DNA from: Azorinus chamasolen
Lineage: Eukaryota > Mollusca > Bivalvia > Cardiida > Solecurtidae
Direction: 5' to 3'
DNA length: 64,000 nucleotides
Assembly: GCA_963576725.1 (NCBI GenBank)
Contig: OY755247.1
Coordinates: 10,713,534-10,777,533, forward strand
Shown piece after piece: positions 9,961 to 19,980 of the stretch. A model generated the notes under the pieces. That model saw only the letters and a list, made by a program, of their open reading frames with translations. It had not been told where the DNA came from and did not search any database. The position numbers and the translations under genes are program-made. Numbering within the stretch: position 1 is the stretch's first letter; each line of letters begins with the position of its first letter.

Positions 9961-10278
9961 TTTTAAAAAACAACACAATGTCACCATGACGACGCTGGAT
10001 CAACATTATTCTCTTTGATTTTATGGCTGAATGCATGTAACAAAAATGTGACGTGTATTTTGACATGCTAATCTTTGACAAAGGCCCTTAGTGGTCGAAA
10101 TATTAGATCAGAGGAGTTTAAGTATTTATGTATTATATTAATTCCCTATTTTGGAATATTTACTTCATAGTATTTTAGTTATATTGAGGTGGAACTATGA
10201 GAAAATTATAGTTGGAATATTATTTCCTTGTTTATTATTGTTATTTTATTAGTGTATTGGACTATTGTTTAGGAAACA

Positions 10279-10281
10279 TTG

Positions 10282-10312
<31 letters not shown>

Positions 10313-10548
10313 GAGAGAGAGAGAAAGACAGGGAGAGAGAGAGAGACAGAGAGAGAGAGAGGAGAGAGAGACAGAGAGACAGAGAGACAGATAGAGAGAG
10401 AGACAGAGACAGAGAGAGAGGAGAGAGAGACAGAGAGACAGAGAGATAGAGAGAGAGAGAGGGAGAGAAAAAGAGAAAGAGAGAGGGAGAAAGAGAGAGA
10501 GAGAGAAAGAGAGAGAGGGAGAGAGAGAGAGAGAGATAGAGAGAGGGG
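10279..10548 (+). repeat. (GA)n microsatellite, ~270 bp
   Basis: Nearly pure GA with scattered GACA, GGA and GAAA interruptions. It has replaced or eroded the left end of the O element that follows. Long frames across it (low-complexity Glu/Arg or Leu/Ser) are artefacts. Confidence 0.97.
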
Positions 10549-10757
10549 GGATTCTTCCATGTTTATATATTGAATTAGTCCATTTTTTATATAATGGATG
10601 CCTGGCCTAAATTTTCATTTTCGTTTTGTTTTATATTGAAATTCCTATCAGCAAACAATGTAGACTCTGATCAGACGCCGCATCATGCGGCGTCTGATCA
10701 GAGTCTACACTGTTTGCCTATATCCCATATATGGGATCGTGGGCACAAATTGGTTAA
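10549..10757 (-). mobile_element. O-family TTAA MITE
   Basis: The perfect hairpin is TAGACTCTGATCAGACGCCG around CATCATG. It is followed by ATATCCCATATATGGGATCG and the end TTGGTTAA. The left end is lost against the GA microsatellite. Confidence 0.75.
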
Positions 10758-10966
10758 CAGAGTAGATCCATATAAGACCGCTCATGTAATAGCCGTCCCA
10801 TCAGGGTCCGTTTGTTTACTTACGGCATTATATTGATCTGAGTCTACAGATTCGGTATGTTCCAAAATCAATCCTGTTCTAATGCTTTTATATATCAGAA
10901 TTCAGCAAATGTATATTTATGGTGCCATGATTTATTACTTGATTTTTTTAAATCAGGTAAAGGGTA
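10754..10966 (-). mobile_element. A-family MITE, decayed
   Basis: It starts at the TTAA of the O element and enters directly into AGAGTAGATCCATATAAGAC. The hairpin is poorly kept (CGCTCATGTAATAGCCG), and the tail ends GGTAAAGGGTAAAA. Confidence 0.55.
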
Positions 10967-11164
10967 AAAATGTCTAGTTGTTTACAGCTTAATAAACCTT
11001 ATCTTACATGTACCTCCTACTAAATTCTAGTCATTCCATTGGTCAATTGAGGTCACGAGAAAACCCCATAAATTCCATATGGGGTTACTAAAATCCTTAT
11101 GGCAAACATTTGCTGGCAGTGTATATTTCATATTAGGGACATTAAGCACTGCATAACTAATAAT
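10967..11164. other. Short unassigned stretch
   Basis: No feature is recognised; AT-rich with no open frame. Confidence 0.4.
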
Positions 11165-11382
11165 ATGTTCCATTAAAAACGCCCGTGCTAACAGAGTAGA
11201 CATACATCAGATGGCTCATATAGGACCAAGGTCTGCGTTGGTTGCTCCTGTAATATAGATATGATTCTACAGTTTCTCCCATGACCAAATATTCCTGTGT
11301 CCATGGGTTATAATAACAATCAATGTAATCAGTGTTAATGATGCCATTATTTCTTACATGAATTTCATGGAGTAAAAGGTAA
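11165..11382 (-). mobile_element. A-family MITE, decayed
   Basis: Remnant of the A hairpin (CATCAGATGGCTCATATAGG..CAAGGTCTGC). It is followed by the standard A tail GATTCTACAGTTTCTCCCAT and ATTTCTTACATGAATTTCAT. Confidence 0.6.
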
Positions 11383-11480
11383 AAAACAATCGCCGAATGT
11401 GTTGACGTTTAAGTGTAGTTTTAGCCTTGTTTACAGGCACCGGTGTGAAATTCTTACACGGATACTCGTCAGGTAAAGTG

Positions 11481-11730
11481 CTAACCCTTTACCTCTTTAA
11501 TATCCATGTAAGAAATAATTGAATCATGAATATTTATTAGCTGAATTGTTATAATCTGAACTTTTCAAGGAATTTTTTGTTCTGATAAAAACTGTAGAAT
11601 CAGATCTTTATCATGTCAAAACAAAACAGAGCAGACCCTGATAAGACGGCTCCTATAGGAGACGTCTTATCTTGGTCTACCCTGTAGGCAAATGCGTGAA
11701 AACGCGTGTTCATGTGAGGGAAAGGGTTAC
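11481..11730 (+). mobile_element. A-family MITE, nearly complete
   Basis: CTAACCCTTTACCTC to GAGGGAAAGGGTTAC. The hairpin arm is GATAAGACGGCTCCTATAGG; both arms carry the GATC to GATA change, which suggests a compensatory or copied pair. Confidence 0.78.
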
Positions 11731-11926
11731 AGCACAGTAGGCACAACATAATTGATAAAATATCCAAACAATTTAAGTGGGAGTATTTTTGGAATTCCTA
11801 CACTGATTTGAAATGTAAACAGTGACCTGTACGGAACCGTTCTGTAGAAAACGAAGTACAGCTGTGATATGTAGGCCATTATCATCAGCATCTTTACCAA
11901 GATTGCATGTAACTGTCTTGAATCGT

Positions 11927-12164
11927 TTAACCCTTTCCTTTTTCACGCATTTGCAAGCAGAGAAGACCAAGATCAGATGGCTCCTATAGGATCCGTCTGA
12001 TCAAGGTCTGCTCTGTTTGCTGATGGACTTGAAATATCTGTTTTCTTTTACTATCTAACATGGCTACAGGGTTCCATCTTCCACATGGCATTATAACTAC
12101 ATTGTCCATGAATATTTAGAAGGTATGGGAATTTGGAATATACACAGAACAAGTAAAAGGGTTC
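11927..12164 (-). mobile_element. A2-subfamily TTAA MITE
   Basis: TTAACCCTTTCCTTTTTCAC at the left and AAGTAAAAGGGTTCA at the right. The hairpin is AGATCAGATGGCTCCTATAGG, and the tail ACATGGCTACAGGGTTCCAT is the reverse of A2 copies at 1324 and 39788. Confidence 0.75.
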
Positions 12165-12165
12165 A

Positions 12166-12386
12166 TTAATCCTTTACCAGGAATATTTATTCAAGAAACC
12201 GTGTCTTCATGAATATTCAATAACTGTTCCTCTTCATCATGGCCAATAAAGAAAGCAATGTTTAGCCATGGCTCAAACTGTAGAATCAGATCTATTTTAT
12301 TTCATAAACAAGCAGGAACCATCTGACCCGAGCCTACGTTGTTTGTAAATGCGTTGAAAGGGGTTTCTATCATATCAAGGGGTTAA
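12166..12386 (+). mobile_element. A-family MITE, decayed
   Basis: TTAATCCTTTACCAGG to TCAAGGGGTTAA. The body carries TCATGAATATTCAATAACTG and CTGTAGAATCAGATC, but the hairpin has collapsed to AGGAACCATCTGACCCG. Confidence 0.6.
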
Positions 12387-13529
12387 AATAATAACTTTGT
12401 CAAATCTGCTCAAGCAAGGCTCGATGATAACCCGACAGATCACACCGTCCAATCGATTATGGTTACCCCATCGATAAAGCTGTGGTTACCTCGCGCAGCG
12501 AGAGTCGATTTAAAAGGTGAGTTTGTATTTTGCTCCTAAAGACTTTTAATTTCAGAAGATCGGCACTTCTTTGTATGCAGCCGTAAAAAGAAGTGTTTGC
12601 CGAACATGTTGGTGTAATGTTTTCCCAATAGCATGCAGAATGGTGTATTAAATCAGTGAATCAACGTGGATCAATATGCCAAAACACCGTTTTTCTTTCG
12701 TTGGGACTGAATATCTCCGATGTATGACAAACTCACGTTAATCCAACGATGTCGACGGTAAATCGAAGTATTTTTCTGTCCATCCTTTGACTATCATCTT
12801 GCTTTGTTCAAAATCAAGGTAGTTACAGGTGTTTTCATGTACTGAGTTGATGCTCGAATGGATAAGGTTACCCAATATTGAAAATTTGTTGGTTAAGGTT
12901 CACCCTAATTCTGGGCGCATTTAGGCTAAGGTTACCCGACAACTAACATATGTAGTATTACAGCATCTAAAGACAAAGACAACTTGAAACATAAGACCCA
13001 CAACTGTCATGTATATTCTGTTACTTGTGTTTAACCAATTATGTTCACAATCTTCAATTATTATTTCTAACGTGTAAATCGAGTTTGTACAAAGACGTAC
13101 AACCTGATCGATTTCTCACAGTAAATATTTCCCTGTTTATTGTTTGAAAAAAACATTCTTTGTATTGAAGCACAAAACATGTAAACACATGTCGGATGCT
13201 ATATTTTATCATGTGACACTTGGTTTGTGTCTGTACTGTATATCTTTATTACATGTATATCTATTTTTTCCTTTTGTATTAAAATATCTTCATTGCGCAT
13301 ACCATTGCAAAGAGTCAGGAGACGTTTAACCTCGGTCTACACGCAAAACTACGCTAACCCCTTATACTGTATTTATACTGTAAGGGGTTTGTCTAGTGTT
13401 GAATAGACCCATCATTCCCGTGCTAATAGTTCGCAAAATGAAAGTTAATCGGCAAAAACACCACCACCGAAATCTATTGAGCATTAATTTTACTAAATTC
13501 CATTTGCTTTCAGGTTACCAACCATAACC

Positions 13530-13658
13530 ATGGAGCGCTGCATGTACCAATGTTATTACTGCTATATGAAACACAATGCATTACCAGATATCATCGATCA
13601 TCTAGTTGAAGCATACGATTCTGTATGTTTAAAGGAGCAACTGATAAAATTAAATTAA
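13530..13658 (+). CDS. Possible small C2H2-like exon inside foldback loop
   Basis: A 43-codon frame starts at ATG within ATAACCATGG, 16 bases after a TTTGCTTTCAG that could be a splice acceptor. The peptide opens MERCMYQCYYCYMKH and continues with PDIIDHLVEAYD. Its C-x2-C-x12-H spacing resembles half of a zinc-binding knuckle, but the second expected His is absent (Tyr at about that place). It is the only protein-like signal in the loop of the 2.67 kb element. It could be a remnant of a captured or ancestral element gene, or chance. No family is assigned. Confidence 0.25.
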   Translation: MERCMYQCYYCYMKHNALPDIIDHLVEAYDSVCLKEQLIKLN

Positions 13659-14439
13659 ATTACTACAATAATTCTAAGATCTGAATTGTGTAAAACTTAA
13701 TTCTTTAAGATAATTATAGATATTAATCGTCAAATGGAAATTGATATACACGGACATATCTTTTTTTCTTCATCATATACTAGATATCCAACACTTCATG
13801 GAGGCGTAGACCTAAATCACAGGAGCATAGGACTGACTTAATTTGGTCCGAGTCACTCTGAGTACGAAAACGTCGGGGCCGAATCCATTTCCGTGTCTTG
13901 TTTTTAATTTTTATACGATGCTCGACAATCTCTGGATCCGATATACTCGCATATGTCACACATATGATACATAGCCAAATCAATTTCAAAATGTAGATAT
14001 AACACTTTGTCTTCGAAGAAACAAACCAATGCGTCAAATATTAGATCTAGCTCGATTTATACTGTCTGAACAACAAAAATACTTGGAAAAGTGTAACGAT
14101 GAAGATGTTTTCAAGGACGAAGTGTTTATTAATAATTTCACATAGGAGATTTGCAAAACATTCTTCAATATATGCATTTCCTAGTAGCGGAAAGGACCCT
14201 TTTCTAGAAAAAGCAATTCCGTTTGCGTAAACGGATCGATTATTTGCGCTTTAAAAGTAATTCACCCATACATACTCAAAATGAGTTGTGTATATATACA
14301 CATTTGATACCGTGTTTGCATTGAGAATAATTTTAGTAAATCAATAACCGTCCTTACAATAGAGTTAAATACGTTTATACATGTTGATATTTCACCTAAT
14401 TGTAAAATCGTATAGGTGAACTTACGTTGTTGAATGTTG
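13659..14439. other. Loop of foldback element, no supported gene
   Basis: An 85-codon minus-strand frame (13780-14037) has no recognisable domain. The rest is AT-rich. Confidence 0.45.
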
Positions 14440-15114
14440 TCTTTGTACAAACTCGATTTACCCGTTAGAAATAATAATTGTTGTGAACATAATTGGCTAA
14501 ATACAATTTACAGAATATACATGACAGTTGTGGGTCTTATTTTTCAAGTTCAAGGGAAAACATACGACGTGTGTGTCTTCAGATGCTGTAATACTACATA
14601 TGTTAGTTGTCGAGTAACCTTAGCCTAAATGCGCCCAGATTTAGGGTGCACCTTAATCACAAAAAATTTCCAAATTGGGTAACCTTAGCCATTCGAGCAT
14701 CAACTCAGTACACGAAAACACCTGTAACTACCTTGATTTTAAACAAAGCAAGATGATAGTCAAAGGATGGACAGAAAAATACTTCGATTTACCTTCAACA
14801 TCGTTGGATTAACGTGAGTTTGTCATATATCGGAGATATTCAGTCCCAAAAAAAGAAAAACGGTGTTTTGGCATATTGATCCACGTTGATTCACTGATTT
14901 AATACACCATTCTGCATGCTACTGGGAAAATATTACACCAACATGTTCGGCAAACACTTCTTTTTACGGCTGCATACAAAGAAGTGCCGATCTTCTGAAA
15001 GAAAGAATCTCTAGGAGCAAAATACAAACTCGCCTTTTAAATCGACTCTCGCTGCGCGAGGTAACCACAGCTTTATCGATGGGGTAACCATAATCGATTG
15101 GACGGTGTGCAGAT

Positions 15115-15394
15115 GTAGATTAACAGTTTAGATTTCAAGTTGCATTTAGGCACACCCATTTTGCAAACCATCATTTCTATTTCGAAGAAAGCAAATCATA
15201 TCTGACGTTACATCCGGTTACAGACTATGATTGCGATCATTCTTCTACACCTATCTGTACATAGTCCAGAAAAGAGCTTTCTAGTTTAGCATTACATGTA
15301 TGACGTAGGTACAGCTACATGCATATAACATTTATATAAACTGCGCCAGTATAGATAAAGAATCATACATACAGTACAACCACTAAAATACGTA
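15115..15394. other. Unassigned stretch
   Basis: No gene or dispersed repeat was recognised. Confidence 0.45.
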
Positions 15395-15719
15395 CAGTTG
15401 AACTTCGATATCTCGAACTCGGATAACTCGAACTTTGGGATAACTCGAACAAAAAGTTCAGTCCCTCCAAAACTTACAATACAGAAATGCTCTAAAATGT
15501 ATCGCTACAGATATCTAGAAACACATGTTACAGCTTAATACAGGTCTAAAGTAATGCTGAAAGCTCCTACAGGAGCTTTCGGCATTATTTTAGACCTGTA
15601 TTAACTATTAAGCTGTGGCCTTGAGAAATTGTTCAGGTTAGCTATCGGATAACTCGAATTTCTGTTATATCGAACTAATTTTCTATACAAAAAATTCCAA
15701 ACAAATCGAGATTTTACTG
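15395..15719 (+). mobile_element. E-family TA MITE (variant with extra CGGATAACTCGAA units)
   Basis: CAGTTGAACTTCGATATCTC to CGAGATTTTACTG with TA on both sides. The core is a perfect hairpin: AGGTCTAAAGTAATGCTGAA, AGCTCC-TACA-GGAGCT, and the complement. Its right terminus (GAGATTTTACTG) differs from the left-end complement, so the two ends are not matched. Confidence 0.85.
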
Positions 15720-15721
15720 TA

Positions 15722-15889
15722 GTAGAACAGGTCTAATGCAGGTGGTAGCTTAATGTAGGGTAACTGTAATGCAGAAACTTCATACAGGAGCTTTCTGCAT
15801 TACATTTGTCCTGTATGATGCAACAACCTGCGGTTTTTAATGTTCCAATTTTCAATAAACGAATGGCCGCTTAGGACAGGTTCTCTTAT
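15722..15889 (+). mobile_element. J-family TA MITE, 5' truncated
   Basis: It abuts the E element directly, keeping AGCTTAATGTAGGGTAACTG, the apex ACAGGAGC and the right end GCCGCTTAGGACAGGTTC. Confidence 0.7.
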
Positions 15890-16088
15890 ATTTATAATTC
15901 AAATAGCTTCATTTTTCAACAATACCGTATAACATGGTCACTGTTTAAGAGTCACAGAATATTGCTTGATGACAATATAAATGGGATACTCTTGAGGAAA
16001 GAAATTCGTATCGGATAAGTATCGGATAGAGTAGAAAACGAAACAATAATAAAGAGCATGAAACAGCCAAAGTATATGTGACCCACAT

Positions 16089-16263
16089 CTACAGATAAAG
16101 GTGCATGCTCAAATCGTCATTTCTCCACACCAAATCCTATGTTGTGACCACTCTTTAGAATCGTCTCGAAGAGACGATTTTAAATAGTGGTCACAACATA
16201 GGGTTTGACGGAGAAATAAAGAAGTTTGAAAATGTCTAAACTTACACATCTGATCTTGACCAC
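16089..16263 (-). mobile_element. L-family hairpin MITE
   Basis: TACAGATAAAGGTGCATGC to ACACATCTGATCTTGACC. The hairpin ATTTCTCCACACCAAATCC...TGACCACTCTTTAGAATCG is near-perfect over about 50 bases per arm. Confidence 0.82.
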
Positions 16264-16387
16264 TTCCAATATCCTGATTTTGTTTCTTAGATATCTCTTC
16301 AAATACAGTTAGAGTAACAAAACAGAGTGGCTCCCTATGAGACACCGGGTTAATCGCAGTCTCGTCTGGTTCCGGACATTTTTCAGT

Positions 16388-16475
16388 CACTCGGAATATC
16401 TCAGCTATTATCTACGAAATAGACCCTATATTCCGAACCCTGGGGATATAAGACAACTAGTTACAGTACGAATGA
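16388..16475 (+). repeat. Short dispersed repeat (pair with 19026-19100)
   Basis: CACTCGGAATATCTCAG, TATATTCCGAACCCTG and AAGACAACTAGTTAC recur at 19026-19100 as CACTCGGAACACCTCAG, TATATTCCGAACCCTG and AAGACGAGTAGTTAC. Nature unknown. Confidence 0.5.
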
Positions 16476-16717
16476 TTTTTGTATAAGTTATAAGTAAGTT
16501 CGCTGCTAGTATGTAGGGAGTTAAGTGTTAAGAAAATGAAACAATAAAATTGCTGACAGCGCCTCTTGAATAAAGATTATTTCGTATAAATAAGTATTCT
16601 TTGGTCTTACAGCAAAAGATAAAGGTGCGTACCAAAACACTAAAATCGAAATAGGGAATAATGTGCCAAAATCTGCTACAACGCATAACACAAGAAGAAG
16701 AAAAAGTAGTCAAATAC

Positions 16718-17157
16718 AAAGGTCCAGATAAAGTGCGTAAATTAACCCTTTTACCGCCGCAGTCGCATAAATGCACCACGACAAATAGTGCAGTCCCAGA
16801 TCAGACGCCGCCTGTTCAAGGCGGCATCTGATCAGGGCCTTCACTTTTTTTTGTCTCAATCTCTATTTCTGTATATGTGCTTTACTCTTTTGAAATTTGC
16901 ATTTATTTATCTCATTTCTTTATTGCATAGAATGATTTAAAAAGTTTTGGATTGCAGACGACAATTAGAAATTTGGAGCCGAAAGGGTTAAAACATTTTC
17001 AGGAATACTTTCTTTATTTCTCCACCAAACCCTATGTTGTGACCACTCTTTAGAATCGTCTCGTTTCTAAAGAGTGGTCAGAGTATAGGGTTTGGTGGAG
17101 AAAAAAAGGAGCTATTCTTGAAAATGTTGAAATTTACGCATTTCATCTGGGCCTCTG
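16718..17157 (+). mobile_element. L-family MITE carrying a nested C element
   Basis: The left end is AAAGGTCCAGATAAAGTGCG and the right end is CGCATTTCATCTGGGCCTCTG. Its sequence GCGTAAA-TTAA-AACATTTTC is interrupted exactly at TTAA by the C element 16742-16991. The L hairpin itself (CCTATGTTGTGACCACTC) follows at 17030. Confidence 0.85.
16742..16991 (+). mobile_element. C-family TTAA MITE nested in an L element
   Basis: TTAACCCTTTTACCGCCGCA to GCCGAAAGGGTTAA. The hairpin is CAGATCAGACGCCGCC around TGTTCAA. The flanks rejoin to an intact L sequence once one TTAA is removed, which directly shows TTAA target duplication. Confidence 0.93.
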
Positions 17158-17361
17158 AAGGCAATTTTCTTCTTTATGTATGTATGATCATATCCATCTA
17201 GATTTTCCGGCAGTAATTCACTCTGGGTAGAACAGCTGTGCCAAAGGCCAAATCATTACAAATAATTGACAGAACAGTTTGTGACATGACATGACATTTA
17301 GATAATATTCCTGGAATTAGATCAATAATATATAATTTACAGAAACTTTGGACTAATGTAC

Positions 17362-17553
17362 ACAGTCGAGCCATTAAAAAGAGGTTTAATTATGGGTATG
17401 TAAGCCATGTGATAGCTTAATGCAGGTCGAAAGTAATGCAGAAAGCTCCTATAGGAGCTTTCTGCATTACTTTTGCCCTACATTAAGCAACCATTGGCTG
17501 TTTGAGAATACTATGTTCAATAAACGAATGGACACGTAGGAGAGTTTCTACTT
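17362..17553 (+). mobile_element. J-family TA MITE
   Basis: It begins CAGTCGAGCCATTAAAAAG. The perfect hairpin is GTCGAAAGTAATGCAGAAAG, CTCC-TATA-GGAG and complement. It ends GGACACGTAGGAGAGTTTCT, more diverged than other J ends. Confidence 0.75.
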
Positions 17554-17704
17554 TACTTTTATTTCTATATCATATCTACTCATAGGTATGTTTATAAACT
17601 ATCGAGCTGGTATAAAACTACAATGGCAAAAGTTGAAAGCACATATACAATTACGTCGCAGAAGACTGGGATTTGGAGGTATTTATTCTATAAAAATACG
17701 GTCA

Positions 17705-17955
17705 TTCAACTCTTATCTCCATTTATACGCCTTCTTGTGCATTTGCAAACAGAGTAGACCCAGATCAGACTGCTCCTATATGAGCCGTCTGATCAGGGTC
17801 TGCTCTGTTTGCTTATGAAATGATATAGATATGATTCTACAGTTTCTGTAATGGTCAAAACATTCTGTGTCAATGTGCTATTATAACAAATAAGTTTAAT
17901 TAATATTCATGACGTCATTATTTCTTACATGAATATTCATGGAGGAAAGGGTTAA
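17705..17955 (-). mobile_element. A-family TTAA MITE
   Basis: The left end TTCAACTCTTATCTCC is decayed; the right end GGAGGAAAGGGTTAA is intact. The hairpin is CCCAGATCAGACTGCTCC / GAGCCGTCTGATCAGGG, with the recurrent A/A mismatch. Confidence 0.82.
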
Positions 17956-18018
17956 TTTTTATCACACTGTGAAAGAAATAATATCTGCTCAAATAAGGAT
18001 CATGTTCAATTTTTATGA

Positions 18019-18234
18019 CAGTAAAACCTCTCTATAACGGCCACTAAATTACATCTTTTATCGTATGTTAAAGACAGGTGGTTGCTTAAAGGTGGTTGCT
18101 TAAAGCAAGGTGAAAGTAAAACAGAACGCTCCTATAGGAGCGTTCTGTTTTACTTTCACCTTGCTTTAAGCAGCCACCTGTCCTAAATATCAACTCATTA
18201 ACACAATTTAGTGGCCGTTATAGAGAGGTTGTAC
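18019..18234 (+). mobile_element. G-family TA MITE
   Basis: CAGTAAAACCTCTCTATAAC to TTATAGAGAGGTTGTACT. The very long perfect hairpin holds CTTAAAGCAAGGTGAAAGTA, ACAGAACGCTCC-TATA and complement. A short duplication (GGTGGTTGCTTAAA twice) lies in the left arm. Confidence 0.87.
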
Positions 18235-18239
18235 TTTCG

Positions 18240-18383
18240 ATTAGATAAAGCTTATGAAAAACTATTTACCGAGTGTCAAACAGCTTGGATCCAGATGAGA
18301 TGCCGAGTTACTCGGCATCTCATCTGGATTCAAGCTGTTTGCAAATGTGAGACAGATCGCGAATATAGCGGGAAGAGAGTTAA
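18240..18383 (+). mobile_element. M-family TTAA MITE, 5' truncated
   Basis: The perfect hairpin is CAGATGAGATGCCGAGTTAC and complement inside CAAACAGCTTGGATC. It ends GGGAAGAGAGTTAA. The left TTAA end is missing. Confidence 0.72.
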
Positions 18384-18532
18384 TTAACACGAGTCAATCT
18401 ATTGTGCTGGAAAACATATTGGCTTGTAACACTTCAAACACGTTTCCTGTGGCAATGTTTTAGACTACTTAAAAGACACACACGTAATAGAATCTGGCGT
18501 AAGAGCTACTGATACAGCCATATTAACCCTTA

Positions 18533-18739
18533 GAATGCTGAATTTTCAAAATGGACTTTTCCAAAATTCAAACAGGTCAAGCTTACGGTGAATATTTGGG
18601 GATTTTTGTTCTAAACAAACGTGTAACATGAAACACAGTACAGACCCTGATGCGAGGGCTCCTCTAGGATCATTCCCATCTGGGGTTACAGTGTTTGAAA
18701 AGGACATTAGTGACTCGTTTCAAGCACTGTAAGGGTTAA
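18533..18739 (+). mobile_element. N-family TTAA MITE
   Basis: TTAACCCTTAGAATGCTG to AGCACTGTAAGGGTTAA. The hairpin is decayed (CCTGATGCGAGGGCTCCTCT). It shares its right TTAA with the next element. Confidence 0.8.
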
Positions 18740-18922
18740 CCCTTTCCTTGTTGTAGAAAATAACGTCTGATCAACAATTGATCTGAAGCAATTTTGACTA
18801 TTTCCGATTCGACCAAGAACGACCAATCGAGTGTCAAACAGCCTGGATCCAGATGAGACGGCGTCTCATCTGGATCCAAGCTGTTTGGCAAAACGGGTTG
18901 CGAATATCGGGATAAAGGTTCA
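18736..18922 (+). mobile_element. M-family TTAA MITE
   Basis: TTAACCCTTTCCTTGTTG to GGGATAAAGGTTCA. The core CTGGATCCAGATGAGACGGC and complement is a perfect but shortened hairpin (no CCGAGTTACTCGG apex). Confidence 0.72.
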
Positions 18923-19025
18923 GATCAGTTAAGTCTATTCCTTATGTATACATCTAAAAGACGTCTGTAAGCTTTTACTCGATGGTTCCAATACAGCGGA
19001 GGAGTATTAACTATTAACGTATCTA

Positions 19026-19100
19026 CCACTCGGAACACCTCAGTTTTTTCTATATTCCGAACCCTGACGGAATAAGACGAGTAGTTACGAATGAGTATGT
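19026..19100 (+). repeat. Short dispersed repeat (pair with 16388-16475)
   Basis: See the partner motif set: CACTCGGAACACCTCAG, TATATTCCGAACCCTG, AGTAGTTACGAATGAG. About 80 percent identity by eye. Confidence 0.5.
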
Positions 19101-19229
19101 ACAATATACTTCAAACAGACAGAAAAAAACCCTACTGTTTGTTTTGTGTTTGTACGCGCAATATATTTGTTCTGCATTGATAAACTGTGTCCTTTTACCC
19201 TGAAAATGCTGCATTATCAGTGTGGACTG

Positions 19230-19465
19230 GTTCACATATTACTCCATAAGTGCGCCATTTCTACGCCATAGCAAACATAACAGACCCTGATCAGACGGCC
19301 CCATGTGAGAGCCGTCTGATCAGGTTCTACCCTGTTTGCTTATTATGTAATATAGATCTGATTCTATAGTTTCTGTCAAGGCCAGCTTTCTTGTGTTCAC
19401 GTGCCATTATAGAAATTAATGTAATTAATGCTAGTAGTGTACCTATTTCTTTCAAAAATAATCCT
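19230..19465 (-). mobile_element. A-family MITE
   Basis: TTCACATATTACTCC at the left. The hairpin CTGATCAGACGGCCCC / GAGCCGTCTGATCAGG and the tail TTCTATAGTTTCTGTCAAGG follow. The right TTAA end is lost. Confidence 0.7.
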
Positions 19466-19608
19466 GGAACAAAGAGTATAATTTGCGAGAGCTTTGTGAT
19501 TGACAAATGGTGCAGATCCTGATCAAAGGGTTCCCAGGGGGGGGGGGGGTTCTGTCTCCACCCGTTTGCAAATGCCAGGACGTTCGTTTCCATTATTTAA
19601 AGGGTTAA
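19466..19608 (+). mobile_element. Decayed TTAA element with poly-G tract
   Basis: TTTGTGATTGACAAATGGTGCAG and CCTGATCAAAGGGTTCC match a second copy at 20752-20850. A run of about 13 G replaces the apex. It ends AAAGGGTTAA and abuts the C element. Confidence 0.5.
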
Positions 19609-19822
19609 CCCTTTAACCGCCGCAGTCGCATAAATGCACCACGACAAATAGTGCAGTCCCAGATCAGAGGCCGCCTTTTTAAGGCGGCGTCTGATCAGGG
19701 ACTTCACTATTTGTCTCAATCTCTATTTCTATATATGTGCTTTATTCCTTTGAGTTTTAGTGAATGATTTAACACACTTGGATTGCAGACGACATTTAGA
19801 AATTTGGCAACGAAAGGTTTAA
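19605..19822 (+). mobile_element. C-family TTAA MITE
   Basis: TTAACCCTTTAACCGCCGCA to CAACGAAAGGTTTAA. The hairpin is CAGATCAGAGGCCGCC / GGCGGCGTCTGATCAGG. About 30 bases of the usual AT-rich tail are deleted. Confidence 0.85.
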
Positions 19823-19900
19823 GCTTATCGGAGGATTACTAATTACGTTTAACAGCACTCTATCATCTACGAGGTCTGCACATGTAAAGTCTTATCCCGA
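19823..19900 (+). repeat. Short repeat paired with 21094-21160
   Basis: TTATCGGAGGATTACTAATTA, CAGCACTCTATCATCTACGAGG and CTGCACAT recur at 21094 with small changes. Both copies sit next to TTAA elements. Confidence 0.5.
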
Positions 19901-19980
19901 TATAAACAAACATGTACTTGAAATAGACGACACACATGTCTGTACTGTTTGTTTTGTAATTTCACGCACTACATTGTATC

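Larger units (their letters stand above)
8676..10134. mobile_element. Head-to-head Penelope-like element (two 3' ends in inverted orientation)
   Basis: The right copy (9203-10134, plus) and the left copy (8676-9192, minus) share a palindromic centre around the short loop 9193-9202. The left copy lacks about 440 bases between CAAACAGTTAG and GATGTGAGGCATGAG, with a short filler at the junction. Both outer ends match through CTCTGATCTAATATTTCGAC and ACTTAAACT. Penelope-like elements are known for such inverted partial copies. The reverse-transcriptase domain is absent from both copies, so the unit is a 5'-truncated, non-autonomous insertion. Confidence 0.85.
12441..15109. mobile_element. 2.67 kb foldback element with ~655 bp inverted arms
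   Basis: The left arm (12441-13100) and right arm (14440-15109) are inverted and highly similar along their length. The outer ends are CACACCGTCCAATCGATTAT and its complement. CAGAT flanks both sides (12436-12440 and 15110-15114), a possible 5 bp target duplication. Arm landmarks are AGCATGCAGAATGGTG and GTTACCTCGCGCAGCGAGAG with their complements. The 1.34 kb loop has no transposase-length frame. Superfamily is undecided: a 5 bp duplication and a CACA start are only weakly suggestive of Transib-like elements. Confidence 0.8.

Noticed and set aside
10212..10560. Long Glu/Arg and Leu/Ser frames on both strands
   Set aside because: Low-complexity translations of the GA microsatellite.
13780..14037. 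85-codon minus-strand frame in the foldback loop
   Set aside because: No recognisable motif, no splice context, and average composition; mentioned only as part of the loop.
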